DNA of 64,000 bases from Apoda limacodes (GCA_946406115.1 OX291550.1:4392803-4456802), one strand, 5' to 3'; positions 33,501 to 43,276 are shown, numbered from the stretch's first letter. Notes: generated by a model not told the origin, from the sequence alone. Numbers and translations: made by a program.

Positions 33501-35614
33501 CAACGGGTTTAGTTTTGCGTGGTGCATAGATTGGCTGCGCGACCCCTAGACAACGCGTCCGCAGGTAGAGAAGAGTAGAACGCTTGCCTGGAACACCAGG
33601 AGGGTAGAACTAAAATATCTTAAACGGACCAACTGGTTGAACAAGGATAATTCTTTAACAAACCGCTGGGCCTTTCTTACATCTACATCTATCTCTCTTA
33701 AGGGTAGAAGCCAAGAATTACGCAGGCTTGATAGAAGGGAGATAAATGTTTGCTGCATACAAGAGACAAAGTGTATCAATACGTGCATATTTTGCTAGAC
33801 AAAATAAAGTTAAAGTCATAGTCAATTTTTTTTTTATTTAAATTAGGTTTTTACAAACACTTTTGAATCGTCAAAGTTATGAAATACTATTTTATGAAAA
33901 TGCCGGTCACAATTTTGTTTATTTGGTCCGAGAAGAATCCGGCAAGAAACTCAATAGTTACTCTATAAGCTGTACAATTTTAAATTATTTCCATTTTAAT
34001 TTGGTTAACCTATGCATCCTGTTATTGAGCATCTTCAGTCCCATGGATTTTTATCATTTACATAGTCGTAAATATTGTAGTACCTATGCCTTTTACAAAA
34101 TAGTTGTTAGATAAAAGATTTTCATTAAAAGAAAAGGTAAATCTGCTCGCAAAATGCCACTTCTTCTTCTGACTGATTTTTAAATTGGAAGAGATGATGC
34201 TACAATGGATGGGGGCATGTGGCTAGCCACCACAGCTTTTTTTGGTAATGGGAGATTTGATTATATTTATTAATAACGTCCTATATTATACTTAGATTGT
34301 TGATCAGAATGCCTTTCATTTAATTACAGTCCGCTTTACTGTCAATTTTGATTCCTTTGCAACACAAAAACAAAAAAATTTAGATATATTTATCTTTTTA
34401 ACTAAAGAATATGTGGTATTACCGATAATGCTCGTAATTAGTAAAGATTTATTTCAATCCATGCAGGATGTCTATAAAATGGGTTTGTTTAATGTCTAGA
34501 GTTCAATAACTGGAGGCCTCGTCATCTTACTCTTCACTAGCTTGGTGAGGTACTTTGTGTTCCACGTGCTACCCTCCGTGCTGATGGAGCTGGGGCTAGA
34601 AGATCAACGTATCATGAAGCGCTGGTTAGCCAACCAAATGCTTGCGGCTCGTAGTAAGTCATTTAACAGTTAAACCACGGATTATGTAACAGCAAAGATG
34701 AAATAATAGGTTACTTCCTAATATTAGCCATCATTTTCATATAAAATCTTTTACACCCACTTATAAACTTAAATGGGAAATAGATAGCCCATAAACGAAC
34801 TTTAAAATCTAACTTGAAACCTGGAAATACAATTTTTGGTCCTATCAATGTTTGTGCTTATCTAAAGGGGAAAAAGATGACTGTTAAGGTTAGACTAAAG
34901 CTAGCGTAGCCACTTTTGTATCTCCGGACCTATTGCACCTATCAACACGTGGTTTGCACCATCGTTTGCACCCTATTTTTTTTTACCAAGGAACAAATTT
35001 TTTTACACCACTGGTTTCAGAGATACCATGCGCTTGCTAGCTTTAAGCTAATAGTAGCGTAGTCACTATCGTATCTTCGAACCTATTGCACCTATCAACA
35101 TGGGGTTTGCACCCTAGTTTTTTGCTAAGTTTTGCTATTCTTTTGGAAAGGACCTGATTCGTTCGCTCCACTGGTTTTAGAGATACCATGATCTTGCTAG
35201 CTTGAGATTAACGGTCGCGTAGCCAATATCGTATTTTCGGTCCTATTGCACTTAGCACCGCATCGCGGCCTTATGATTTGGCTACGCCAGCTTTAGATAT
35301 ACTTAATAGAGGCTATACAAGGTTGTCCGATGGTATTCTGTTTTTAAAACGTAGATTTAGGAAAACTTTTAGTCACTGTCTAAGTAAATATTATCTTTTC
35401 TGTAATCCAAGTAGTATTAGATAACGTCAATATTGTATCAGCGGAGCGGGACCGCGCGCAGCTGTCGGCGGTGTTGGCGCACGTGTCGCGCGTGTGGTGG
35501 GCGGGCGGCGTCTGGCGCGTGCTGCCCTGCGGCGTGCAGTACGCTGTGCAGGTCACGACGCTCGCCATCGCTTATCTCATCGACTACCTTCAGCTCACCA
35601 ACTACTTCGACTAA
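26959..35614 (+). CDS. Gustatory-receptor-like 7TM protein, four exons
   Basis: Coding exons are 26959-27591, 31882-31956, 34500-34653 and 35421-35614. All junctions are GT-AG with phases 0, 0 and 1, giving about 351 residues, slightly short for the family. Hydrophobic segments lie near residues 31-48, 55-72, 103-124, 137-163, 212-236, 239-260 and 322-344. That fits the seven-span insect chemoreceptor layout, with a cytosolic N-terminus and a long loop after TM4. Family hints are 'SLRYFRP' near residue 78, the 'SFSLFACRMRVLRKNLEQ' end of TM4, and the last exon running through a 'YLIDYLQL' end like the family's TYxxxLxQ signature. Gr proteins are ligand-gated cation channels in taste neurons. 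It does not resemble the CO2 or sugar clades as I know them, so a divergent (often called bitter) member is the best guess. Start choice: first ATG after an in-frame stop, good Kozak context (aaaATGg). Confidence 0.85.
28897..29240 (+). repeat. Interspersed repeat beginning 'tagggttccgtaccg'
   Basis: It starts 'tagggttccgtaccgtaaaa', has '(gtct)n' at about 28953-28970 and 'tctcaggaacgcgtggaggta', a well-known type of lepidopteran repeat head. Confidence 0.6.
30280..30342 (-). repeat. 5S-rRNA-like segment (minus strand)
   Basis: The reverse complement reads 'caaagttaagtagagttggg' then 'cagtgattggatgggtgac' and 'cgcttaggtactcg'. This matches the 5S internal control region and the following helix. 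It faces a plus-strand copy 120 bp away. Confidence 0.7.
30464..30610 (+). repeat. 5S-rRNA-like segment followed by tRNA-T-arm-like box
   Basis: 'caaagttaagcaccgtcgag', 'gggtcagtaattggctagg' and 'tgaccgc' (30471-30517) match the 5S internal promoter region. About 45 bp later, 'ggttcgcgagtccaactcgc' resembles a T-arm. This is consistent with a 5S-derived SINE with a second pol III-like part; not a functional 5S gene. Confidence 0.6.
31166..31597 (-). mobile_element. Uninterrupted copy of the 22-kb repeat, including MITE-like end
   Basis: On the minus strand it begins 'accgacttcaaaaaaaggag', passes 'ccaggtggtcccatattatt' and 'agtgtacaag', reaches 'gcaattcgtcactg', then ends in a 130-bp segment with inverted ends 'aacaaccggcttc' (31166-31295). 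It serves as the empty-site comparison for the LINE nested at 22.3-23.4 kb. Confidence 0.75.
31882..31956 (+). CDS. Gr exon 2 (25 codons, TM5)
   Basis: Acceptor 'ctcacag|ctg' and donor 'cat|gtaagt' are both strong. The exon is phase 0 at both ends and encodes one hydrophobic segment, 'LFLNTVMAIITLFHTF' then 'NHIIFAIKH'. At 75 bp it is too short to be seen as an ORF and was found by splice logic. Confidence 0.8.
32406..32645 (+). repeat. Six tandem 40-bp units
   Basis: Six near-perfect copies of a 40-bp unit starting 'aacactatttgttagg' and ending 'agtataagtaat'. Differences are single bases ('ttaag' in unit 1, 'ggttatc' in unit 6). The high identity suggests recent expansion. It stops 7 bp before the poly-T of an antisense LINE tail. 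Confidence 0.95.
32652..32939 (-). mobile_element. 5'-truncated LINE tail (copy D), minus strand
   Basis: The reverse complement reads 'FQRNFLPLTLALWNELPGKVF', broken here after 20 residues by the field limit, then 'FFKKEFISFLKGRQRASDA' and the common 3' tail 'aaggtggcaaac...', ending in poly(A). Same family as copies A-C, only the last ~85 codons and 3' end. Confidence 0.85.
33535..33800 (+). mobile_element. RTE-clade LINE endonuclease N-terminal remnant
   Basis: The plus strand encodes 'GRSQELRRLDRREINVCCIQ' followed by ETKC. This matches the start of RTE/CR1-type endonucleases, where GRxxEL is followed by a helix, then INVCCxQETK (the catalytic Glu region). The start is disrupted and the frame ends at about 33802. 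Confidence 0.7.
34500..34653 (+). CDS. Gr exon 3 (51 codons, TM6 and cytosolic loop)
   Basis: It starts in phase 0 after 'tctag' and ends in phase 1 at 'cgta|gtaagt'. It encodes 'ITGGLVILLFTSLVRYFVF' (TM6), then 'LPSVLMELGLEDQRIMKRW', a charged loop expected to be cytosolic. The frame links without error to exons 2 and 4. Confidence 0.8.
34654..35420 (+). other. Gr intron 3 (767 bp)
   Basis: GT-AG intron, donor 'gtaagt', acceptor 'gtattag|ataac'. More than half of it is a foldback repeat at 34896-35295. Confidence 0.8.
34896..35295. mobile_element. Foldback/TIR element made of ~155-bp units
   Basis: The ends are inverted copies of TAAAGCTAGCGTAGCCA (34896-34912; the right end at 35279-35295 differs at one base). 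Inside, the segment 'gcgtagccacttttgtatc...cctattgcacctatcaacac' recurs at 34904, 35057 and 35217, giving 2.5 units spaced 153 and 160 bp. No coding sequence. Confidence 0.8.
35421..35614 (+). CDS. Gr exon 4 (last 63 codons and stop)
   Basis: The acceptor 'attag|ataac' restores the frame exactly after the phase-1 exon 3. The exon encodes 'SAERDRAQLSAVLAHVSRVW', then a 'WAGGVWRVLPCG' block, then TM7 'TTLAIAYLIDYLQLTNYFD' and TAA. It is far richer in G+C (third positions mostly C or G) than exons 1-3 and the flanks. The Trp-rich block before TM7 corresponds to the conserved stretch ahead of the family signature. Confidence 0.85.
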
Positions 35615-35658
35615 ATTAAATCGTTCAAAAACGACCGTATTTGTAAAGTTTTCTTCAA

Positions 35659-35664
35659 AATAAA
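35659..35664 (+). promoter_or_regulatory. Poly(A) signal AATAAA of the Gr gene
   Basis: AATAAA lies 45 bp after the stop codon at 35612-35614, a normal distance for a short insect 3' UTR. Confidence 0.7.
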
Positions 35665-35699
35665 TCAAACTTTGATATTTAACTTTCTATTTTTTCTTT

Positions 35700-36530
35700 T
35701 TTAGAAAATTAATTTTGCAAAAATTAACGGAAATTATTATGTTTTTTCGAGAATCATCCCAGCCTTTTTTCCTCTGCCTTGTAGAACCAGGTAAAAGTTA
35801 TTATCTTTAAATAAATTTCATATCTCAGGACCGACGAATATAAATTCCTTGACTTTAGCGTCACTTAATCTTGGAAATTTTTGGAGAAGGTATTGAAAAG
35901 CAGCCCCATTTTTGTTTATTGCTTTTACAAAATATTTTATCAGTCCTAGTTTTATATGCAATGGCGGAAGTAACAGTTGTTGTAGAAGCGTCATTTTGTC
36001 ATTTTTTTTGCCCAGGTTGAAGTGTTTGACGATGACGCCACAACTTTTTTCTATAAATCTCTTCTATCACGACTGTCCTATCGCAAATAAAGCAACAAAA
36101 TTTCGTGTAGCCTAATTGTAGTCCAAGCAGCAGAGCTACGACTTTCAAATCCCTGGAGATTTGTCATTGGTGTTCATTATACTTAATCCGCAGCAGAACG
36201 GTTTCATATTTTCATAAGATTCTTTCATATAGACTGCGTAACCAATAGGGATCGAAGGTAAAATATTTCAGTTATAAAACACAACAGCTTTTAAGCTTCA
36301 CTTAGAGCTATTTGTGAAAATTCCCCATTCATTCTGATTATACGTAATGTCAAGGGCTATCATGAAACCACTGACATCTTTACAAAAAACTAAACTTTCA
36401 TCTAAATCAATACTCTTTTTGTCTAGTACGGAAAGAGTCACACCACTTTTTAAAGGGTCCTATTGTTGCAGCCTCGAGTTCTGCTTTGTTCTTGGGCAAT
36501 TCTAAGATCATTTAATTCTGCTTGTGGTGA
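35700..36530 (-). pseudogene. Decayed copy of a multi-copy insect protein family of unknown function
   Basis: Read on the minus strand, conserved blocks appear in order. They are 'SPQAELNDL' (about 36515), 'LPKNKAELEA', 'DLDESLVFCKDVSGFMIALD', 'NEWGIFTNSSK', 'PSIPIGYAVYMKESYENMK', 'LLLGLQLGYTKFCCFICDR', 'LLPPLHIKLGLIKYFVKAIN', 'FQYLLQKFPRLSDAKVKEF' and 'FVGPEI'. I recognise this order from uncharacterised proteins that occur in many copies in insects and other animals, which suggests spread by a mobile element (inference). Frameshifts and stops break it at least five times. It lies tail to tail with the Gr gene, about 40 bp beyond its poly(A) signal. Confidence 0.7.
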
Positions 36531-37230
36531 TGCCACTTCGATTTTGGATATTTAAGAAATTGATGGTGAAGTAAGTGTGATTTCATCTTCGTCAATGTTA
36601 GGACGTTTCGGAATCGGGTTAAGATCACTGTGTGGAAGACGATGAGTAGCCGATGGTAGATACACTATGGCATCAACGTTATCAAGTTCAATGAGGGTAG
36701 AATCATTAAATTCGGAAAATTTCAAGTATCGCAAAAACTTAAACTAATAAATGACTCTTACTTATCAACTTGTATTTAGCATGGGTACATAAGTGGAAAA
36801 TAGTTATAATTATTTCGAATACTTTCCCATTGTGGACCAGAATTTATGAATTGAAAAGTTAGAAGTTAAAACTTGTTATTGCTCGCTTGTAGTGTGCGCG
36901 TAGTTCATCTTGAACCAAAGATGGCGCTTCTATACATACTTGATAGAATAGACAGTACGTTGTGCGCACACGGTGCGTTCATAGTTCATTATAGCCCGTC
37001 GGTTCTATGAACTTCCAACTTTCGCTAATTCTTGAGAAAAGTAAAATTTACAAAGTAAAAGCCCGTGGGAGTAATTTAAAGTCTTACCAGCCGCTGTACC
37101 TGCACATAATAATATTGTTTACAAGTAAGGGTGATGAAAAAACTGCACTTAATAATACAGATTTGTCGGTGTTCTTTCTGAATTCATTCTTCTTCAAATT
37201 CTTTCTAAGAATAACCTGCATACTTCATTA
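36531..37230. other. Non-coding stretch
   Basis: A minus-strand frame at 36734-36552 is acidic and Pro-rich and may be the degraded N-terminal extension of the adjacent pseudogene, which is not proven. Nothing else recognised. Confidence 0.4.
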
Positions 37231-37231
37231 T

Positions 37232-37922
37232 ACATATTGGTATAACTAGCTTTTGACAGTGGCTCCACCTGCCCTAAATTTGGTTACCGATGCAGGATTC
37301 TTACAGCAACTACTTGATTATACTAGAGAAGTTTGTTATAGTAAGCTATAGCTGCAGCTATTGTTCGTTCGCGGAATTCGGTTATAGGTTCTCCCGCGAG
37401 AACTGTAGAAATTTCGGGGATAAAGAAGAAGAAGAAGAAGAAGAAGAAGAAAATACTTTTATTTAGCAAATAAGCAACACATTATAGGTACAACAAAACA
37501 TTCAAAAATAAAAAAAAAGGATAGCAACTACAAGTTTTTTGTGTTGCATAATGCCAAATAAGTTATCCACTCAGCATAAGCTGCGGCCAAAGCCACAACA
37601 CTGATTTTCAGTGGAGCCCTTTATTCGCCGTAAAGAGAATCTATTGTCCTTCTTCGTATCTTCAATCAAATCTCTGTGCAAAATTTCAGCTTAAAATTAA
37701 AGCAAAATTGGATGATCCGTTGCGGCGGTATTGAGTAAAAAACTTTTAGTTATTCCCGAAGGGACTTTTGAATTTTGGGATGAAAAATGTCCTTTCGCAG
37801 GACTCAAACTATCTCTATACCAAATTTCATTTAAATCGGCTCAGCGGTTCCCAGTCACTGTGGTTAAAGCGTGTTGAGTAACAAACAACCAACTTTCGCA
37901 TTTATAATATTAATGGGATAGC
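37232..37922 (+). mobile_element. Interspersed repeat with internal insertion
   Basis: Head 'ctagcttttgacagtggctcc' and 'ccctaaatttggttaccg', tail 'cgcatttataatattaatg'. A (gaa)n microsatellite (37425-37452) and about 100 bp of other sequence lie inside, possibly a separate insertion. Confidence 0.6.
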
Positions 37923-38226
37923 TGGTAATTATTAAAAAATTTTGCTAGCGGTTCAACCCGCCCTAAATTTGGTTATCGGCGTGAAACTCCGTAATGAACT
38001 ACTTAATTATACTAATGCAGCAATGAAGCAAACTAAAGATTGTTAAAGCTCGGTTATAGTTATTGCCGCTAAAAAAAAAATATTATTGGGATAAAAAGTT
38101 GCCTATATGATAATCCAAGGTATCAGCTACCTTCAAACCAATTTTCATCTAAATTGGTCCAACAGTTTGAGCGAGAAGAAGTAACAAACATACACAGTCG
38201 CAAACTTTTGCCTTTATAATATTAGA
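37923..38226 (+). mobile_element. Second copy of the same interspersed repeat
   Basis: It follows the previous copy directly: 'ttgctagcggttcaacccgc', 'ctaaatttggttatcggcg' and the tail 'gcctttataatattagag'. About 300 bp, non-coding. Confidence 0.65.
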
Positions 38227-38319
38227 GTGATTCCTGTTGCAAAACCCGACGCCCAATGTTACAGAAATACAAAAAAAAAAAATACGGTCACAACTTCCAA
38301 TAAGACAATCATTAGAACT

Positions 38320-38812
38320 TTTAGGACTTCTTCATTACAAGTAAGAGTCGGTTGGCATCCGACAACAAATCGACGACAACGGTGGGCCGATAGTACTATA
38401 AAGATGATGCGTCTTTGTATACCTGAGTATGAATTGATATATGAATATATGAATTGATGATTGATATATTGATTATTTCTTAGTGATGAATACATAAACT
38501 GTCTTTTGTTTATATTAGATACTTTTTTATGTTGTGCTTGTGCTTTATATTTCATGTTTTTTTATGTTTGTAATGGAAAGTGTCCTTTTATGATAGGGAG
38601 GACATTTTCCAATATTTTAATTGGACGCTGTAAGAGAAAGGGAGAAAAGAAATGCCCTTGCTGACTTTCTTGCCGGTTCTTCTCAGTACAAGGTCTCCCG
38701 CCCTGTAGACTTACGAACCGATGGCGTAGCGACATTCATAAGTGCTCAATTATTGTAGCCTACACTGAATAAATTATATTGAATTTGAATTTGAATTTGA
38801 ATAAAGTTGATC
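38320..38812 (+). mobile_element. LINE 3' end with (gaattt)n tail
   Basis: It contains 'ctttcttgccggttcttctc', a hallmark of a lepidopteran LINE 3' region. It ends 'actgaataaattatattgaatttgaatttgaatttgaataaag', i.e. an AATAAA-like motif plus a hexamer tail. Upstream, a frame at about 38345 reads 'RVGWHPTTNRRQRWADSTIK', reminiscent of RTE C-termini (GRPxTRWxDDIxK), which may belong to this or another element. Confidence 0.6.
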
Positions 38813-39840
38813 ATATATTTCAGGACTAGCAACAATTTTAAATAAAACATTGTCATGGTTGAAAAGCAGAAGGTAAAGTTTACCTCGACGACAGCATGTT
38901 GTACACACTACAGCTGGTCTCGCGACCCTAATGGTAAAACCCACACATTAGCAACACAGCCAACAGGTCCAAAACCGAACTTTCTGTACTCCAAGACTCT
39001 TTGATCAGAGCTGTTGAATAATAGAGGTTCCCAAAGATGTCAGAATCCATTGTTCCAACTATTATTTTTTACTTTTTAACAAGGAAGCAATGAATTATAA
39101 TATTTTGTTTTATTCCATTGACCAAAATTCAAAGGTGATAAAATGGATTATGGGAATTAGAAATAGTTTTGTTGTCCAATAAAACAGAATAAGTAATTAC
39201 TTAGTAAGTTTCAAAAATGAAACATTATTGACTCGCGTCTGTTAAATAACACACATGCAATAAAGTACGAATTAAAATAAACTTTCCATATAATGTCATA
39301 AATTTATCGTCCCTTTATTTTATAACTGCTACTTTAAGTGAATAGTGCTGTTATTATGGACTGCTGTATGTAAAGCGATTGATCTTTTTTATTACAAATA
39401 ATATAATACCTACATGTATGTATGTATAACTTCACATACTCACGGTTTATATTCCCCGAAAGGGTTAACCAGTGGCAGAAAATTTTATTATTTGTTGTTA
39501 TACACATACAGACATATATTAATACATATTACACATATATAAATATACAAATACATATAAAAGATTTATAAAATAAAACTATACGTAAATTAAATTAGAT
39601 AGGTCCTATCTGATGCAATCCTCGTTTGAACACCCGATTGCGGCATTTACAAATATGCACACACACATTCAAACAGACATCGCTCACCCGAAAGTGGTCC
39701 AGCTCCCACACAACAACTTGGCAAAATTGCACATCATTTAAACTACCATCACTACGGTAACTAAGGCCTAAGGGGAAAAGAAGTGACAAGAAACTCCCGA
39801 ATGAAATTCATAATATAAAAAGTATACGCCAAGTAGAATT
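38813..39840. other. AT-rich stretch without recognised gene
   Basis: Contains the imperfect direct repeat 'acacatatataaatatac' region near 39500. The minus-strand frame at 39789-39595 has no known motif. Confidence 0.35.
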
Positions 39841-39849
39841 TTCGTATTA

Positions 39850-40246
39850 GAGATAAAAGATGTGCAGCAGTATTTAAAGAGGAAACTTAAGGAAACATAT
39901 TAATAATAAAATATGGAATATGGGAACGGAGATACGTAAAAAGCTACCCCACCACCACCTCTGTCTTTTCTACGTCACGTATTAACTGAAAACCAGGTAA
40001 GAAAGTTTTATTCCTTTTAGCAGGTACACTGGGTTTGAGCCAAGATTCTGACACAAGGATGGCATGAATGTCTTTGGTATTAAAGAATGCAAGCATATCA
40101 GAGTTGCTCACTTGCTTACTCTGGGTGTAAACGAAATTAAAAATTTTCAGTGAATCTGAGAGGGGTAAAGTCAGGGTTGCCCTAAAAGAAGCAGTAAAAC
40201 TTTGGAAACTTTTGACACTATTCAATCCGTTTGAAGAACAGGACAT
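39850..40246 (-). mobile_element. Jockey-like LINE ORF2 start (endonuclease N-terminal part), decayed
   Basis: The minus strand reads 'DIHAILVSESWLKPS' then 'LPGFQLIRD' and, after a frameshift near 39960, 'DRGGGGVAFYVS'. This is the start of an APE-type endonuclease (catalytic Glu in the VSExWL block, then RGGGV). It lies in the right order and strand to be the ORF2 of the LINE whose ORF1 remnant is at 40930-41700. Confidence 0.75.
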
Positions 40247-40310
40247 ATATCATCACTATTATACTCATCAACACCTGTGTTATACATTCATACATATATA
40301 TAAATTTGAA

Positions 40311-40575
40311 TAATTGACTCCCTCGCAGTCTAGTTGGTAGTGTGGCCGACTGCTGTGCAGAGGGTGTGGGTTCGCACAGGACAAACATTTATGTAATAAA
40401 CATTTGTGTTTGTCTTGAGTCTGGGTGTAATTTTGTATGATATGTAAGTAATATGTGTATTTGTATCCGTTGTCTGGTATCCATAACACAAGCTTTGCTT
40501 ATTTTGGGGCCAGACGGCGCTGTGTGTAATGTCTAAATTTATTTATTTATATTTATATAATACACAATATACTTA
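40311..40575 (+). mobile_element. tRNA-derived SINE, full-length-looking
   Basis: A box 'tagttggtagtg' (40331-40342) and B box 'gggttcgcacagg' (40368-40380) have normal spacing for a pol III promoter. Then comes the body 'aacatttgtgtttgtcttgagtc', 'gttgtctggtatccataac' and 'ggggccagacggcgctgtgtg', and a (ttta)n-type tail. It lies between ORF1 and ORF2 remnants of an antisense LINE. Confidence 0.85.
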
Positions 40576-40929
40576 ACCAATAATAAAATATATAAACAAA
40601 ACGTGTAAGTATACTCTACCTGCCAGCTGTCTGAAGAAAGTAAATAATTAAAAGTACCTACACTCATTCTTACAAAAATTAAAAGTAACAAAGCATATGG
40701 CTGAAGAGTGAGTATCCAGGTTGCAAAACAAACTTAAGAAAAATATAAATGTCAAAAAAAGATAACAGAAAATAATCTGACTATTATAAAAAAAATTTTT
40801 ACATTATCAGTTCGTTCAGTGTAAAATTAAATGCCGTGCGACCAGGTCTCAGCCAAAGTCATTGCAATCATTTCATGACTTGCACTCGAGATAGCGACAG
40901 CGGTTAGTCTTTGGTTGTCCAACTCGACT

Positions 40930-41700
40930 AGTTAGCTTTCGTCTCCACAGAAGCTCCAGTAACAGGGGCCACGGATGTCACTGTAGTGGATGTGGTTTCA
41001 GAGGAGATCAGGTCGACTTCATCACAACTGATAACATTGTGCCGCTTATGACAATAGACCCTCCTCGAGTCCAACACCGAAGGGTTATTTGGCAGCTATG
41101 AACGTCTCATGCCGAGACTTTGTGAGGGATTCGGATAAAGTTATGCCGGTATTCCGTAAACCAGTTTTGGCAAACCATAATCTATCACGAACTGATATGT
41201 CTCGTAATTTTACCAAATTAGGCCTTGAATTTTCCGTTGAAGCCTTTCCCCTGTGATAACAGTGGGTTATAGAATCTTTGTTAAAAGAAGATAAATTTAA
41301 GTGTTTTACTGCATTTTATTAACTGTCACAAGTCTTCTGACTTCTCAACAGCGTCTTCAGACTTATTTTCTGGAACACCATGCAGTAGACGAATTTTGCA
41401 GCGACTCCTCATTTCGATCCTGTCGACTTTCTTGGCCAAATGTTGTGCTTGTATTTGCAGATTGTTTAAAAAAACAGAACAAAGGTTTTAAAGCTAGCGA
41501 CTTTAGCGGCCAGATTTGAAAACGGAGCTGGGATTTCAAGAAGCTCAGCTTGGAATTGTGCTATATGTGTAAACATTTTTGCCATGTCAGATATAGATTG
41601 CAGAATGGATCCCGTTTTACAAATGTAACTTTACATTTAGTTTGTACCTTCAAACCAGGACTTGTTGGTAGTGCAGTGAAGAGGGCTTGGTAACTGGAGA
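40930..41700 (-). mobile_element. LINE ORF1 remnant (minus strand)
   Basis: Minus-strand blocks are 'FQAELLEIPA' and 'HLAKKVDRIEMRSRCKIRLL' then HGVPE, 'SRPNLVKLRDISVRDRLWFA' then KTGLRNTG, 'LSESLTKSRHETFIAAK', and near the end 'SSETTSTTVTSVAPVTGAS'. They match a lepidopteran LINE ORF1 of coiled-coil plus RRM-like type that binds its own RNA. Stops and frameshifts show it is dead. It is followed on the same strand by the ORF2 endonuclease start at 40246. Confidence 0.75.
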
Positions 41701-41789
41701 TAACAGCAGCTGGTGGATACAGTTTCTCAATCTTGCAATTTATGTGGTAGAAGATGTGAATAAATGTGTTAATAAATTTTTATTAAACT

Positions 41790-41975
41790 AGCTGACCGGG
41801 CAGAAGTTGTCCTGCATGATACTGCAGCGCCATCTGCTGGGATGATTTGAGAATCTAAACAATCCAGGGCGCCACCCAAACGCATACAAAAAAAAACATT
41901 CAAGTCGGTCCAGCCGTTTAGGAGGAGTACAGTGACATACACACATACAGTAGAATTATATATATATATAAAGAT
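41790..41975 (+). mobile_element. Interspersed repeat ('actagctgaccgggcag')
   Basis: Head 'actagctgaccgggcagaag', middle 'gcgccatctgctggg' and 'caagtcggtccagccg', end '(at)n aaagat'. Non-coding. Confidence 0.65.
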
Positions 41976-42025
41976 AATCTGTAAAAATAGTTGCGCCCAC
42001 CCACTTTTTTACTATATATGGTACT

Positions 42026-42355
42026 AGACTTTGCCAGCGGCTCCGCCCGCCCTAAATTCGGTTATCGGCGTGGAACTCCTTAATTAACTTCAATTAATTA
42101 ATTAATTAGTTATACCAATGAATTGCTATATTATGCTATAAATTCAGCAAAGGTTCGTTTAACTTTTTATAGTTCTCCCCGCAGGAACTTTTCAATTTTT
42201 AGGGATAAAAAGTATCCTATATGCTATTCCAGGACGCGACCTATATGTATGCCAAGTTTTATCCCGATCCGTCCAGTGGTTGAAGCGTGATTGTGTAACA
42301 GACATCCATCCAGACATACAAACTTTCACATTTATAATATTATTTATAAGATTAA
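42026..42355 (+). mobile_element. Interspersed repeat ending 'tttataatattatttata'
   Basis: Same family as 37.9 kb: 'ttgccagcggctccgcccgc', 'cggttatcggcgtggaactc', '(attaa)n' and the tail 'cacatttataatattattt'. Confidence 0.7.
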
Positions 42356-43212
42356 AGAGTAAAAATACATTTGACTCTGCAGATTGTGAGTGAAAAATTA
42401 TTTCTGGCTCCATAGATCATAATAATAAATAGGTAAGTTAAGTTTTTGTTCGCCGAAGTCTCTATTATTATTATATTTGCGTTTATAGTGCGCCTAGCAC
42501 ATTTTTTATTTACTTTGTGTACCTAGTTAGTATGCGTTTTATGATTTTTAAAGTAGTAGTAAGTCTATTATTATTTCTAGCACTAACGAATTCATGAGCC
42601 ACTGCAGGGTCCTACTGAAAATTAATGCCATGGCCTAGTTGCCAATAAAATAATTATTATATATAGTTTATTGTGTGTATATTGTGTTTACCAAATAAAT
42701 GTTTTTCTTTCTTTTATCTTTTATGGTAAGTTTTCCCAATAATAATAAGAATGATGCTTATAATTTGATGCATCTTGTGCACTATCTACCATTAAGGTCA
42801 GAAATTGCGTTTCTACTATTCGACTGCTCGATCAACAAGCATACCTAGACCTAGATTCACCTGAGCTATATAAAAAAGTATGTTGTAAATGTCTTAAAGT
42901 TCGAAACCAGTACTGGTCGTAGTGTCGGATTAAGTCCTGCGCTGTAGCGAGCTGTGGGAAGCAGTCACTAAGGCTTTAGGTTAATCTTTTGTCTGCATCT
43001 TTGCTATTAAAGTATTTATTTATATTTATTTTATACAGAAAAATAATTTAGACTATAGTTAAATGTGGATCTTGAGTTAATAGTCACGGGCAGTATTTAA
43101 CATAAATAGCCGCAGTTTGACGACCACTGATCTGAAACATATTTATTAATACCATTCCAATAAACCCTAACAGCAAGCAGGAGTTGGGTATTCTGCAGAT
43201 TTCAGGAGATGC

Positions 43213-43215
<3 letters not shown>
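42356..43215. other. AT-rich stretch
   Basis: A 'tttatttactttgtgtacctag' and 'atgagccactgcagggtcctac' phrase near 42590 may be old repeat sequence. No gene recognised. Confidence 0.35.

Positions 43216-43276
<61 letters not shown>
43216..43276. repeat. (TA)n microsatellite, ~60 bp
   Basis: Uninterrupted alternating TA of about 30 units. Confidence 0.98.

Larger units (their letters stand above)
31957..34499 (+). other. Gr intron 2 (2543 bp)
   Basis: GT-AG intron, acceptor 'aatgtctag|agt'. It holds six 40-bp tandem units (32406-32645), an antisense LINE tail (32652-32939) and an RTE endonuclease remnant (33535-33800). Confidence 0.75.

Noticed and set aside
35380..35668. Frames antisense to or overlapping Gr exon 4
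   Set aside because: Created by the GC-rich composition of the real exon; the sense frame joins exon 3 exactly.
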